Source: DASQFQ01 sp963730115 (GTDB lineage: Bacteria > Actinomycetota > Thermoleophilia > Solirubrobacterales > Solirubrobacteraceae). From it: a stretch of DNA of 64,000 nt. The DNA is taken from positions 92,673-156,672 of the forward strand of contig CAVSQM010000010.1 of the NCBI GenBank assembly GCA_963730115.1. Reading direction: 5' to 3'. Numbering within the stretch: the first letter of the stretch is position 1; each line of letters starts with the position of its first letter. Shown here in pieces: positions 1 through 8,898 of this stretch. The position numbers and the translations under genes were made by a program. The notes under the pieces are model-generated. The model saw only the letters and a program-made list of their open reading frames with translations. It was not told where the DNA came from and searched no databases.

Positions 1-1
1 C

Positions 2-1606
2 TTCGACATCGACCACCTCGCCGGCGTGCGCCAGGAGGACCCGGAGGTGTTCGAGGAGACGCACCGGCTGGCGCTCTCGCTCGTGCGCGAGGGGTTGGTC
101 GACGGGCTCCGGATCGACCACCCGGACGGCCTTGCCGACCCCGAGGGCTATCTCGCGCGGTTGCGCGACGCCGGCGTCGAGCACGTGTGGGTGGAGAAGA
201 TCCTCGACCCGGGGGAGCGGCTGCGGGAGTCGTGGCCGGTGGAGGGGACGGTCGGCTACGAGTTCCTGAACGACGTCGCGGCGCTGTTCGTGGACCCCTC
301 AGGCCACGACCGCCTGACGGCCCTGTGGCACGACCTGGCCGACGACGCGCGCCCCTTCCACGAGTACGCCGCGGAAGCCAAGCTGGAGCAGGCATCGACG
401 ACGTTCGCCGCCGAAGTGCAACGACTTCGCGCGCTCCTCCCACGCGACGACCTCGCAGAGGCTCTGTCGTCGCTGCCGGTCTACCGCACCTACATCCGCG
501 ATGGCGTCGCCTCGGCCGAGGACCGCGAGGTGCTGCGCGAAGCGGGCATCGAGTGGCTGCTCGACGCCCCGCCCGAGTTCGTCACCCGCTTCCAGCAGAC
601 GACGCCGCCGGTGATGGCCAAGGGCGTCGAGGACACCGCCTTCTACCGCTACCTGCGGCTGACGGCGCTCAACGACGTCGGCGGAGACCCGGGGCGGTTC
701 GGCATCTCGATCGAGGCGTTCCACGAGGCGAACGCCGCGCGCCCGCCGCTCAACCTCCTCGTCACCCAGACGCACGACACCAAGCGCTCCGGGGATGTGC
801 GGGCGCGGATCGGCGCGCTCGCCGGCCTGGCCGAGCAGTGGGAGGCGCACGTGCGCGGCTGGCTCACGTTGCTCGAGGCGGTGCCGGGGCCGAATTCGAT
901 CGAGCGCTACCTCGTGTTCCAGACGCTCGTGGGCGCGTGGCCGATCGAGCCGGAGCGGCTCGACGGCTACCTTGAGAAGGCGCTGCGCGAGGCGAAGCGG
1001 ACGTCGAGCTGGATCGAGCCCGATGTCGAGCACGAGGACGCCGTGAAGGCGTTCGCGCGCGGCCTGTACGACCTGCCCGAGTTCCGCGAGGACTTCAACG
1101 AGTTCGTGGCCGAGGTCGCGGCGGCGGGCGACCGGGCGGCGCTCGGGCAGCTCGCGCTCAAGCTCACCGTGCCCGGGCTGCCCGACATCTACAACGGCGA
1201 CGAGCTGCCGCTGTTCTCGCTCGTCGACCCGGACAACCGGCGGCCGGTCGACTGGGAGGCGCGGCGCTCCGCGCTGGACGCCCTGCAGCGGGGCGAGGAC
1301 GTCGACCCGAAGCTGCTGCTGATCGTGCGCGCGCTGGCGCTGCGGGCGCGCCGGCCGGGGGCGTTCTCAGGCGCCTATACGCCGATCGACGCCGGCGAGC
1401 ATGTGGTCGCGTTCGCGCGCGGGGCGGGCGAGGTGCTCGTCGTGGTGCCGGTCGGCTCGCCGCACGGGGCGCGGCTGGCGCTGCCGGGCGAGCTCGCCGG
1501 CGCGTGGCGGGACGTGCTGACCGGGGCGCTGCGCGAGCTCTCGCGGCGCACGCAGGTCACCGAGCTCACGTCGGCGCACGGGTTCGCGCTGCTCGAGCGC
1601 GTCTGA
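2..1606 (+). CDS. treY: Malto-oligosyltrehalose synthase, C-terminal part (5' end outside window)
   Basis: TreY turns the reducing end of a maltooligosaccharide into an alpha,alpha-1,1-linked trehalose unit, in the cytoplasmic TreY/TreZ route. The frame is open from base 2, so the N-terminal part of the GH13 barrel lies upstream of the window; 534 residues remain. Visible GH13/TreY blocks in order are FDIDHLAGVR at the very start, GLRIDHPDGLADP (the catalytic region), GTVGYEFLND, TPPVMAKGVEDTAFYRYLRL, THDTKRSGDVRARIGALAGL and PGLPDIYNGDELPLFS. The last 41 bases overlap the 3' end of the convergent amidotransferase gene. The following GT4 gene on the same strand suggests an alpha-glucan/trehalose neighbourhood. 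Identification is secure; only the start is missing. Confidence 0.95.
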   Translation, partial: FDIDHLAGVRQEDPEVFEETHRLALSLVREGLVDGLRIDHPDGLADPEGYLARLRDAGVEHVWVEKILDPGERLRESWPVEGTVGYEFLNDVAALFVDPSGHDRLTALWHDLADDARPFHEYAAEAKLEQASTTFAAEVQRLRALLPRDDLAEALSSLPVYRTYIRDGVASAEDREVLREAGIEWLLDAPPEFVTRFQQTTPPVMAKGVEDTAFYRYLRLTALNDVGGDPGRFGISIEAFHEANAARPPLNLLVTQTHDTKRSGDVRARIGALAGLAEQWEAHVRGWLTLLEAVPGPNSIERYLVFQTLVGAWPIEPERLDGYLEKALREAKRTSSWIEPDVEHEDAVKAFARGLYDLPEFREDFNEFVAEVAAAGDRAALGQLALKLTVPGLPDIYNGDELPLFSLVDPDNRRPVDWEARRSALDALQRGEDVDPKLLLIVRALALRARRPGAFSGAYTPIDAGEHVVAFARGAGEVLVVVPVGSPHGARLALPGELAGAWRDVLTGALRELSRRTQVTELTSAHGFALLERV

Positions 1607-2300
1607 CGAAGCCGCCGAAGATCGCCTCGGCGGTGTCCGGCTGCCCGGGGAGGTGCTGCGCGTCGGCCTCGCGGGCGGCGGCGAGCTCGACGCCGGCCGC
1701 GGTCACCCAGTCGCCGTAGTCCTCGTACCAGCGGTCGAGCACCCGCCCGTCGACGTCGGCGTGGAACTGGATGCCCCAGCCGCTGCCTTGGCGGAAGGCG
1801 GCGCACCCGAGCCCGCCGCGCTCGAGCAGCTCGGTGGCGCCGGGCGGCGGCTCGATCGCGTCCTCGTTCCAGTGCAGCGCCCACACCGGATCCGGCACCA
1901 GCGCGTCGTCGGCGATCCGCGCCAGCTCGACCCAGCGGACCGCGCGCCGCGGCAGCGGCTTCACGCTGCCGCCGAGCGCGTGGGCGAGCAGCTGGGCGCC
2001 GAGGCAGATGCCGAGCACGGGGAGGTCGCGCTCGACCGCGGCGCGCAGCAGCTCGACCTCCTCTTGGAGATACGGGTAGCGCTCGATCTCCGTCACCGAC
2101 TGCGCCCCGCCGAAGCTGACGATGCCGTCGATGGCGTCGAGGTCCGGCAGCGGGTCGCCGGCGAGGCGGTCGTGGTGGCTGAGCCGGGCGGCGCCGAGGG
2201 GCTGCTCGGCGGCGCCGAGAAAGGGCGACTCCAAGTGGTGCAGGCAGGCAAGCTTCGGCCCTGTAACGTCCTGGCTCGGCGTGTCCTCTCGCGTCCTCAT
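1566..2300 (-). CDS. Class I glutamine amidotransferase-like protein
   Basis: This is a stand-alone GATase1 domain of 244 residues, similar in layout to the GMP-synthase-like amidotransferase family (COG0518). The nucleophile elbow LGICLGAQLLAHALGG carries the catalytic Cys, and GIQFHADVD carries the catalytic His. The usual HPE triad end is HAD here, so an Asp may stand where Glu is normal. IVSFGGAQSV is the typical glycine-rich strand. The only good nearby start is the ATG at 2300, which makes its 5' end overlap the start of the divergent GT4 gene by 20 bp. Its 3' end overlaps treY by 41 bp. The amide-accepting substrate is unknown. Glutaminase or peptidase-like variants of this fold are possible. 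Confidence 0.85.
   Translation of the reverse strand: MRTREDTPSQDVTGPKLACLHHLESPFLGAAEQPLGAARLSHHDRLAGDPLPDLDAIDGIVSFGGAQSVTEIERYPYLQEEVELLRAAVERDLPVLGICLGAQLLAHALGGSVKPLPRRAVRWVELARIADDALVPDPVWALHWNEDAIEPPPGATELLERGGLGCAAFRQGSGWGIQFHADVDGRVLDRWYEDYGDWVTAAGVELAAAREADAQHLPGQPDTAEAIFGGFVRRARAARTRAPT
2265..2270 (+). promoter_or_regulatory. Putative -10 box TAACGT of the GT4 gene
   Basis: A TAnnnT hexamer ends 10 nt before the GTG start at 2281 and lies inside the divergent amidotransferase gene's upstream region. It fits the recurring leaderless pattern of this window. No clear -35 is seen. Confidence 0.3.
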
Positions 2301-3480
2301 CTTGTCCTGGGAGTACCCGCCGATCGTGGAGGGCGGTCTTGCGCGCCATGTTCGCAAGCTCGCCGAGGGTCTGGTGCGCAACGGTGTCGAGGTGCACGTC
2401 CTCGCGCGCGGCGGCGGGCGCCTGGCGGCGGTCGAGGACCGGCACGGGGTGACGGTCCACCGCGTGCGCGAGCCGGAGTTCCCGAAGGACGACCTCGACG
2501 CGTTCGTGCGGTGGGTCGACGCCATGAACGACGACATGCGGGCGGCGGGGGCCGCGCTCGGCGACGCGCTGTCGTTCGACCTCGTCCACTCGCACGACTG
2601 GCTGGTGGCGGGGGCGGCGCGCAAGCTCGCGCGGCGGTTCGGCTGCCCATGGCTCGTGACCGTGCACGCGACCGAGCACGGCCGCCACCAGGGCTGGGTC
2701 AAGAAGCATCCGCAGCGCCACATCCACGGCGTCGAGCGGCGGATGGTGCGCGCGGCGGACCGCGTGATCACGTGCTCGCACTACATGCGCGGCCACGTCG
2801 CCGAGGTGTTCGGCATCGACGAGGCGAAGATCACGGTGGTGCCGAACGGGGTCGACCCGGAAGACCTCCAGCCGATGGCCGATCTGGCGAGGTTCCGCGC
2901 CCGCTACGCCTCGCCCGACGATCGCCTGGTCCTCCTCGTCGGCCGCCTCGTCTACGAGAAGGGCTTCCACCTCGCGCTCGACGCCCTGCCGGGCGTGATC
3001 GAGGCCGTCGGCGGCGTGCGCTTCCTGGTCGCGGGGTCGGGCACGGCGGAGCGTGATCTGAAGGAGCAGGCGCGGAAGCTCGGGCTGCTCGAGCACGGCG
3101 AGTTCCTCGGCTGGATCGACGACGCGATGCTCCACTCGCTCTACGCGATCGCCGACCTCTGCGTGATCCCGTCGCTGTACGAGCCGTTCGGGCTGGTGGC
3201 GCTCGAGGCGATGGCCTCCGGCTGCCCGTGCATCGTGGCCGACACCGGAGGGCTGCGGGAGGTCGTCCCGGGCGGCGGCCGCGTCGGCCTCCGCTTCACC
3301 CCGCGCGACTCCGACTCGCTGGCCGAGCGGATGGAGACCCTGCTCGCCGACGACGCCCTCCGCGCGCGCCTGGTCGCGGAGGCCTCCGAGCACATCCTCG
3401 GCTTCGACTGGGCCGACGTCGCCCGCCGCACCGCGCAGGTCTACGCCGAGCTCGTGCGGGCCGGCGAGCCCGCCGCCTAG
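2281..3480 (+). CDS. Glycosyltransferase family 4 (candidate alpha-glucan synthase type)
   Basis: A GT-B glycosyltransferase of 399 residues. The N-terminus ILSWEYPPIVEGGLARHVRK is the acceptor-domain start typical of glycogen-synthase-like GT4 enzymes. The C-terminal GT4 domain has VVPNGVDPEDL, LLVGRLVYEKGFHLALDAL and the nucleotide-binding ExxxE block as SLYEPFGLVALEAMASGCP. The GTG at 2281 is chosen because the conserved VLILSWEYPP motif begins four residues later. The TAG stop overlaps the stop of the convergent kinase gene by 3 bases. Next to treY, a role in maltooligosaccharide or glycogen synthesis is likely, but the sugar donor and acceptor cannot be read from the sequence. Confidence 0.88.
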   Translation: MSSRVLILSWEYPPIVEGGLARHVRKLAEGLVRNGVEVHVLARGGGRLAAVEDRHGVTVHRVREPEFPKDDLDAFVRWVDAMNDDMRAAGAALGDALSFDLVHSHDWLVAGAARKLARRFGCPWLVTVHATEHGRHQGWVKKHPQRHIHGVERRMVRAADRVITCSHYMRGHVAEVFGIDEAKITVVPNGVDPEDLQPMADLARFRARYASPDDRLVLLVGRLVYEKGFHLALDALPGVIEAVGGVRFLVAGSGTAERDLKEQARKLGLLEHGEFLGWIDDAMLHSLYAIADLCVIPSLYEPFGLVALEAMASGCPCIVADTGGLREVVPGGGRVGLRFTPRDSDSLAERMETLLADDALRARLVAEASEHILGFDWADVARRTAQVYAELVRAGEPAA

Positions 3481-6058
3481 CCGACGTCGTAGCCCAGCGC
3501 CTTCAGCGACGCGATGCGGGCGTTGACGCGGGCCTCGGCCTTCCGCACCGCGGCGCTCGCCCGGCGGAAGCCGGCCGGCTTCTCCGCCCGCGCGAGGCTG
3601 CGGTAGGCGTTCGCGGCGTTCTGGAACGCCTTGCCGAGGGCGGCGTGGGCCTGGGCGGTGACCGGGCCGCTCTCGACGCCGCCGAGGTCGGCCCGCGCGA
3701 GCGCGTAGGCGTCGGCGAGCGCGGCGGCGGCCTGGCGCTGGGCGGCCGGGCTGCCGGCGTTCGCCAGCGCCGTGCGCCCGGCCTTGCGCCGCTTGCCGAG
3801 CGCGGTCATGACGCGGCTCAGGTCCTCGCCGTACTGCGGGTCGGCGCCCACCGGGTAGGCGGTCTCGCCGTCGACGGCGAGCGAGCCGGCGACGCGCTCG
3901 CAGTCCGCGCGGAACTCGGCGCCGCCGCCGGGCGGCGCGAAGCACGCGACGGTCGCCACGCCGCCTCCGGTCGGCGCGGCGAACACGGTCAGCGAGCGGC
4001 CGCCGAACCCGTCGGCCTCCAGGCCCTCGTAGCGCAGCGCCTCGAGCTTGCCGAGCTTCACGCGGTCGCCCGGCCGCGGCTTCTCGGACAGGGCGGCGAG
4101 GAACGCCGGGGGCAGGAGCAGCGGCCCGGTGGCGTCCGACATCCCGACGATCACGCCGCGGTCCTCTGCCGACGCGGGCCCGACCGCGACCTGGTCGGTG
4201 CAGCTTCAGGCCCGGGATCGCCGGCGCCTCGCCGCGCCGCTCCCACGAGCCGGGGAAGCGCAGGTTGATCGCGCCCGCGGTGGTCGACGAGCTGAGGCCG
4301 GTGTCGGCCTGCGGCGCCGGGCCCTCCTCGTCCGGCTTGCCGAGCAGGTACCCGGCCAGCCCGCCGATGACGATCGCGGCCACCGCCGCCACGATCAGCG
4401 GCATGCGGGAGGGCTTGTCCCGCTCGCGCGGCGGCGCGACAGGCTCGGCGACGGCCGGGCCACCGCGCGTCGGAGCGGACACCCGGCTCTCGCGCCGCCG
4501 CCGCGCCGAAGCGCCCCGGTCGGCCGCGGGCATGGCGACCGTCGGCGGCGAGGCGAGGTCGGCCGTCGAGTCCTCCGTCCGCGGGCTGAGCGGCGGGACC
4601 GCCGGCGAAGCGATCGTGGCGTCGGCCGGAGCGGATTCCTGCGGCCGCACGGTGGGGTCGGCGGGCGCGACGACGGAGTCTTCGGGCCGGACGGCGGGGG
4701 AGGCGATCGTCGCGTCGGCCGGAGTGGATTCCTGCGGCCGGACCGCGGGGGAGGCGACGGTCGGGTCGGCGGGGGCGGCGACGGAGTCCTGGGGCTGCAC
4801 CGCCGGGGACGCGACGGTCGCGTCGGCGGGCGCGGCGATGGAGTCCCCGGGCTGCACAGCCGGGGACGCGACCGTGGGGTCGGCGGGCGCGGCGATGGAG
4901 TCGCCGGGCTGCACAGCCGGGGACGCGACCGTGGGGTCGGCGGGGGCGGCGACGGAGTCTTCGGGCCCGACCGCGGGGGCCGACGGGGCCGCTCCCGACG
5001 CGGCGGACGGGGCCGCGCCCGCCGCCGTCGCGCCCGCTGCCAGCGGTCGCCGCCGCGGCCGGGGCGAGCACCGGGGCTCCCGGCGTGGTCGGCGCCGCGG
5101 GGTCCGGGGCGGGGTCGGGGACCGGCTCGGGCTTGCGCCGCACGCGCTCCGGGCGGGTCGGGACGCGCGCCTCCTTCTCGCGGATGCCGGCCTCCTCGGG
5201 CCCCTCGATCGGCCCGGGCGGCGTGATCACCGCGCGCACGCGCTTGCCGAGCGCCCGCTCGGCCTCGTCGATCAGCCCCGTGGCCGACACGAAGCGCCCC
5301 TTCGGGTCCTTGTCCATCCCCTTGCAGATGACCTCGTCCAGGTTCGGCGGCAGCTCGGGGCGCTGGTCGGTCACCAGGGGCGGCGGCTCGGACAGGTGCG
5401 CGTACATGACCGCGGCATCCGACGGCTTCGGGTACGGCACGGCGCCCGAGAGGCACTCGTAGAGCACCGCCGACAGCGCGTAGATGTCGCACGCCGCCGT
5501 CGCCTGCTCGCCGCGGATCTGCTCCGGCGCGATGTAGTCGATCGTCCCCACGAACTGGCCGGTCTGGGTCAGGCCCGCGTCGTCGATGCCCTTGGTCAGC
5601 CCGAAGTCGGCCAGGTACGAGCGGTCGCGCGAGCCGACCAGGATGTTCTGCGGCTTGATGTCGCGGTGGATCAGCCCCGCCTCGTGCGCGCTGTCGAGCG
5701 CCTCGGCGATCGGCCGCAGGATCCGCAGCGTCCGCGCGCCCTCGAGCTCGCGCGCGATGATCATCTCCTTGAGGTTCGGCCCGCGCACGAGCCGCATGGC
5801 GATGAACAGCGAGTCGTCCCACTCGCCCGCCTCGAAGATCGTGACGATGTGCGGGTGATCGAGCGCGGCCTGGATCCGCCCCTCGTGGCGGAAGCGCTCC
5901 TTGAACGAGGGATCCATCCCCAGCGTCCCGGCCAGGATCTTCAGCGCCACGGTGCGCCCCAGCGACAGCTGGCGCGCCTCGTAGACCACGCCCATCCCGC
6001 CGTGCCCGAGGATCCCCTCGATCTCGTAGCCCGCGACCTTGGTGCCCTTTTCGAGCAC
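3477..6058 (-). CDS. Membrane Ser/Thr protein kinase, PknB-like (two frameshifts)
   Basis: One kinase gene of about 859 residues, reconstructed across two apparent single-base insertions near 5040 and 4203. Residues about 8-270 form a Hanks-type kinase with GHGGMGVVYEA (P-loop), VALKIL (Lys), LIHRDIKPQNILV (catalytic loop) and LADFGLTKG (DFG). A Pro/Ala-rich linker with tandem 19-residue Thr/Ser repeats follows, then one membrane helix (PLIVAAVAAIVIGGLAGYLLG). An extracytoplasmic domain of about 250 residues contains LRFPGSWERRG and VIVGMSDATGPLLLPP, is otherwise unrecognised, and ends in an alanine-rich helical part. The GTG start at 6058 lies 2 nt after the stop of the upstream membrane gene, so the two are probably co-transcribed. 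The kinase is expected to signal together with the FHA proteins encoded nearby. Confidence 0.85.
4590..4970 (-). repeat. Tandem coding repeats, about 57 bp, in the kinase linker
   Basis: Five to six copies encode variants of PADPTVASPAVQPGDSIAA (19 residues). Later copies degrade to 14-17 residues (RPQESAPADATIASPAV). Each unit contains a Thr in PTVAS or ATIAS and a Ser in the GDS/EDS/QES part. Such Thr-rich juxtamembrane linkers are common autophosphorylation sites in PknB-like kinases. Confidence 0.8.
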
Positions 6059-6060
6059 GA

Positions 6061-6441
6061 TCAGCCCTCGATGATGTCGTCGGGGGGAGGCGGCGTCGGG
6101 TCCGGCGGCGGCGGCGCGCTCGTGGGCGCCGAGGTCGGCGCGGCGGTCGGAGCCGACGTCGGCGCCGCGGTCGGGTCCGGGCCCGGCGTGCTCGTCGGCG
6201 TCGGCTTCCGTCGCTTGGCCGGGCGCTTCGGCGCCGGCAGCGCCGGCGCGCTCCCCAGCACGACGACCTTGGGCGCCGCCGACGGCGACGGCGCCGGCGG
6301 CAGCGCCGGGTCGCCGGTCTTGGCCGCCGGCTGCTTCCCACCGTCGTCGTCACCACCCATCCCGGCGACGGCATAGCCGCCGCCGAACGCGAGCCCGCCG
6401 AGAACCAGCACGCCCGCGATCGCGGCTCCCGCTACCGGCAT
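6061..6441 (-). CDS. Small single-pass membrane protein with Pro/Ala/Thr tail
   Basis: A 126-residue protein with an N-terminal membrane segment (PVAGAAIAGVLVLGGLAFGGGYAVAG), a short acidic patch GGDDDGGK and then a low-complexity tail of Pro, Ala, Thr and Ser with repeated PTSAP/PTAAP units that ends PDDIIEG. The ATG at 6441 overlaps the last 10 bases of the upstream secreted-protein gene. The stop lies 2 nt before the kinase start, so it sits inside a three-gene unit. It could be an extracellular stalk or a kinase substrate. No known family is recognised, and the low-complexity composition limits any inference. Confidence 0.6.
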   Translation of the reverse strand: MPVAGAAIAGVLVLGGLAFGGGYAVAGMGGDDDGGKQPAAKTGDPALPPAPSPSAAPKVVVLGSAPALPAPKRPAKRRKPTPTSTPGPDPTAAPTSAPTAAPTSAPTSAPPPPDPTPPPPDDIIEG

Positions 6442-7870
6442 CGCTTTCGTGGCTTCATCGACCCGGGCTTCAGGCAGCGCTTGATGCGCTTGAACCCGCC
6501 ACGCTTGATCGTGTACTGGATGTAGGTGCCGATCCGGCCCTTCCGCGTCACGTAGATGCGGATCTTCTCGCCGGCCCGGAACGTGCGGCCCGCGAGCTTC
6601 TTCACCGTCAGCGTCCGCGCCGCCGTGGCGAGCACGTCGCCGCCGCCGGCGGCCGTCGCCTTCTTGGCGTACTTGCAGCCGGTGCCGCAGCGCACGGTGA
6701 CCTTCGCGCCCTTGGGTGCCGTCACGCGCAGCCACACGATCCGCAGGCCGTTGGCCGTCGGGGTGGCGCGCAGGCGGGCCTCGGCCGACAGCCGCGAGGG
6801 CGGCAGCGGGTCGAGGCAGCCGTCGCGGTTCTTGTCACGCGCGGCGCCGCTCTTGGTCGGGCACTTGTCGGCGCTGTCGGCGATGCCGTCGCCGTCGCTG
6901 TCCGGCGGCGGCGGAGGCGGCGGGGGCGGAGGGACCGCATCGCCAGTGAAGGTGACGCGCAGGTTGAGCCGCCCGTCGGCCGCACCCGTCCCTTCGCCCT
7001 GGCCGCCGACCTGCACGAAGTAGGTGCCGGCGCCGAGGCGCGAGGTCAGCGCGGCGGACGTCCCCGCGCCGGCCGCGCAGCCCACCCGCTGCCCGTTGCT
7101 CCGGTACACGGCTGACGACCTGCCGAAAGCCGCTGCCGGCGACCGTGACCGCGCCGGTGGCGGTCGTGCGCGAAGCGGTACCAGACGGTCTTGTCGTAGG
7201 GCACGGGGCCGCACGTGAGCGTCTCGCCGACGTCGCTCAGCGCGCCGAACGTGAAGTTCTCGACCGTCTGGCCCAGCGCGACCGGGCGAGCGCCGGAGCG
7301 CTGGTCGTTGGCCGGCGGGGCGTCGAGCGAGAGGCTGATGTTGCCCTCGTCGTCGGTGAACCCGCCGCCCTGCAGCGCGCACTGGTCGCAGCCGCCGACC
7401 TGGATCCAGTACTGGACGCTGCTCTGCGTTCCGACCACGAGCTCGGAGCCGAGGTCGTCCGGGCCGCCGTCGTCGTTGCAGCCCTCGAAGACCAGGAAGC
7501 CGTCGGTGTCCTCGGTGTAGACGGCGACGATCGTGTCGAAGTCGGACGAGCTTGGTCGAGACCGTGAGCGGGTCGCCGTTGCCGGTGAACGTCCACCACA
7601 CGGTCTTGGTGAGCTGGTTGCCGTTCGGGCCCGGCGCCGCCGTCGGGCTCGCAGCGTGTCGGTGCCGCCGGTCGCCGCGGTCAGCGGCCTCGCCCGCCGG
7701 GTTGATCGTCGCCTCGTCGTTGGTGCCGCGTGAGGAAGTCGCCGATGCCGATCGGCGTGGCGTTGGTCCGCGATGTCGTTCCCGGGCGGCGCGGCGAAGG
7801 CCGTGCTCGGCAATGCCAGCAGCAGCCCTGCCACCGTGCAGATTGCCACCCGACCCAAGATTCCGCTCAT
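6432..7870 (-). CDS. Secreted protein with thrombospondin-3-like calcium repeat (several frameshifts)
   Basis: Starts at 7870 with a signal peptide (SGILGRVAICTVAGLLLALP, cleavage near AFA-APPGND). The mature part has two similar beta-rich modules (KTVWWTFTG and KTVWYRFAH are paired landmarks), a polyproline hinge, a type-3 repeat DSDGDGIADSADKCPTKSGA with Asp spacing suited to Ca2+ binding, and a C-terminal module with paired cysteines (VRCGTGCKYAKK) and a basic tail. At least six single-base shifts, near 7762, 7730, 7650, 7548, 7165 and 7110, are needed to read it through. This is the worst-affected gene in the window. The gene leads the unit that includes the membrane kinase, which suggests a cell-surface partner. 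Enzymatic activity is not expected. Confidence 0.65.
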
Positions 7871-7994
7871 CACGATCCGATCCCGTTCGTTTCGGCCAAG
7901 GCGAATGTCCCCGGCCAAGCGATCAGATCAGGTCTCAGCAGGCCCTGCAACACAGGCCGCGAAGGTGCTATACGGACCGCCAGGAAACGACGTC

Positions 7995-8330
7995 GTGACT
8001 GTCAGCAGGCTGATATTCGTGGAGCAGCGCCCGATGGCCGGGCGCGTCCTGCCGATCGAGCAAGGGCTGACGATCGGCCGCGAGGGCTGCGACATCGTCC
8101 TCCCCGACCCGGAGGTGTCGCGCAGGCACGCCGTCATGCGCGTGCTCGAGAGCGGGGGCGCCGCGATCGAGGATCTGGGCTCCACGAACGGCACCTACGT
8201 CAACGACGAGCTGACCGAGGGAACGACGCCCGTCGACGTGGGAGACGTCGTCCGCTTCGGCAACACGCTGTGGCACGTGTCGGCGCCCGGGGCCACGACC
8301 CTGGTCGTCGGTCCGCGCGCAGACACTTGA
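7995..8330 (+). CDS. FHA-domain protein (small)
   Basis: 111 residues that are almost entirely one forkhead-associated domain, a phosphothreonine reader. The signature residues are visible: LTIGREGCDIVLPDPEVSRRHAVM (Gly-Arg and Ser-Arg-Arg-His) and IEDLGSTNGTYVND. The GTG at 7995 is chosen because the first beta strand (SRLIFVEQRP) starts right after it. No other domain and no membrane segment are present. It lies between kinase genes on both sides and heads a pair with the next FHA gene. It probably binds phosphorylated kinase linkers or substrates. A plausible alternative is an adaptor of a secretion or cell-wall complex, as for other small actinobacterial FHA proteins. Confidence 0.85.
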   Translation: MTVSRLIFVEQRPMAGRVLPIEQGLTIGREGCDIVLPDPEVSRRHAVMRVLESGGAAIEDLGSTNGTYVNDELTEGTTPVDVGDVVRFGNTLWHVSAPGATTLVVGPRADT

Positions 8331-8357
8331 CGGACACCCCTCGGGGTCGGTTAGGGT
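8327..8357 (+). promoter_or_regulatory. Promoter of the second FHA gene (TTGACG / TAGGGT)
   Basis: TTGACG at 8327-8332 overlaps the stop codon of the first FHA gene, and TAGGGT lies at 8352-8357, with a 19-nt spacer. The ATG follows 10 nt later. The sequence GGTTAGGGTCG is shared with the promoter of the third FHA gene. Confidence 0.5.
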
Positions 8358-8367
8358 CGCGCCAGAA

Positions 8368-8898
8368 ATGAGCCTGATGCTCGAGATCGTGGAAGGGCCG
8401 GGAGCCGGCCGGCAGTACGACATCGACCGTGCGGTCGTGATCGGCCGCGACAACACGGCCGACCTGGTGATCGACGACTCGCAGGCGTCGCGCCGCCACG
8501 CCCGCATCGAGCCGACCGCCCACGGCGCCCTCGTCGAGGACATGGGCTCCACCAACGGCACCTTCATCAACGACAACGAACTCCACGGCCGCGCCGAGCT
8601 CGGTCCGAACGACGAGCTGCTGATCGGCGTCACCGTGATGCAGGTGCGCACGCCGCAGGACGTCCAGCGCCAGCCGAGCGCGGTCCGCGCCGTGCCCTCG
8701 TTCGCGATCGACGAGTCGCGCCCGACCTTCACCGACGCCGTCACCGGCGACCACCGCCAGGCGGGCCCGGCCGACTCCGGCGTGCCCGAGCTCGAGCGCC
8801 TGCGCGACTCACGCGTGAAGACGAAGGCCAGCCTCGCTCCGCTGGCGATCTTCGTCCTCGCCGCGCTCGCCGTCGTGATCTACCTCGGCGCGACCTAG
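8368..8898 (+). CDS. FHA-domain protein with C-terminal membrane anchor
   Basis: 176 residues. An N-terminal FHA domain (about 1-95) has AVVIGRDNTADLVIDDSQAS, RRHARIEP and VEDMGSTNGTFIND, which are the phosphothreonine-binding residues. A polar linker is followed by one C-terminal helix (LAPLAIFVLAALAVVIYLG), which makes a tail-anchored membrane protein with a cytoplasmic FHA domain. It is convergent with the third FHA gene, and the two stop regions overlap by 4 bp. The same FHA-linker-anchor design on the opposite strand suggests ancestral duplication. It likely recruits phosphoproteins to the membrane next to the PknB-like kinase. Confidence 0.87.
   Translation: MSLMLEIVEGPGAGRQYDIDRAVVIGRDNTADLVIDDSQASRRHARIEPTAHGALVEDMGSTNGTFINDNELHGRAELGPNDELLIGVTVMQVRTPQDVQRQPSAVRAVPSFAIDESRPTFTDAVTGDHRQAGPADSGVPELERLRDSRVKTKASLAPLAIFVLAALAVVIYLGAT

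Noticed and set aside
1375..4914. Long minus-strand open frame covering treY, the amidotransferase region and the kinase
   Set aside because: It mixes real kinase residues (from a frameshifted part) with out-of-frame, Arg-rich sequence opposite other genes. High GC produces long open shadow frames. The real genes were recovered by domain motifs.
4590..4970. CRISPR-like array
   Set aside because: Spacing is about 57 bp but repeats are coding, run in frame with a kinase linker, differ from copy to copy and have no distinct spacers.
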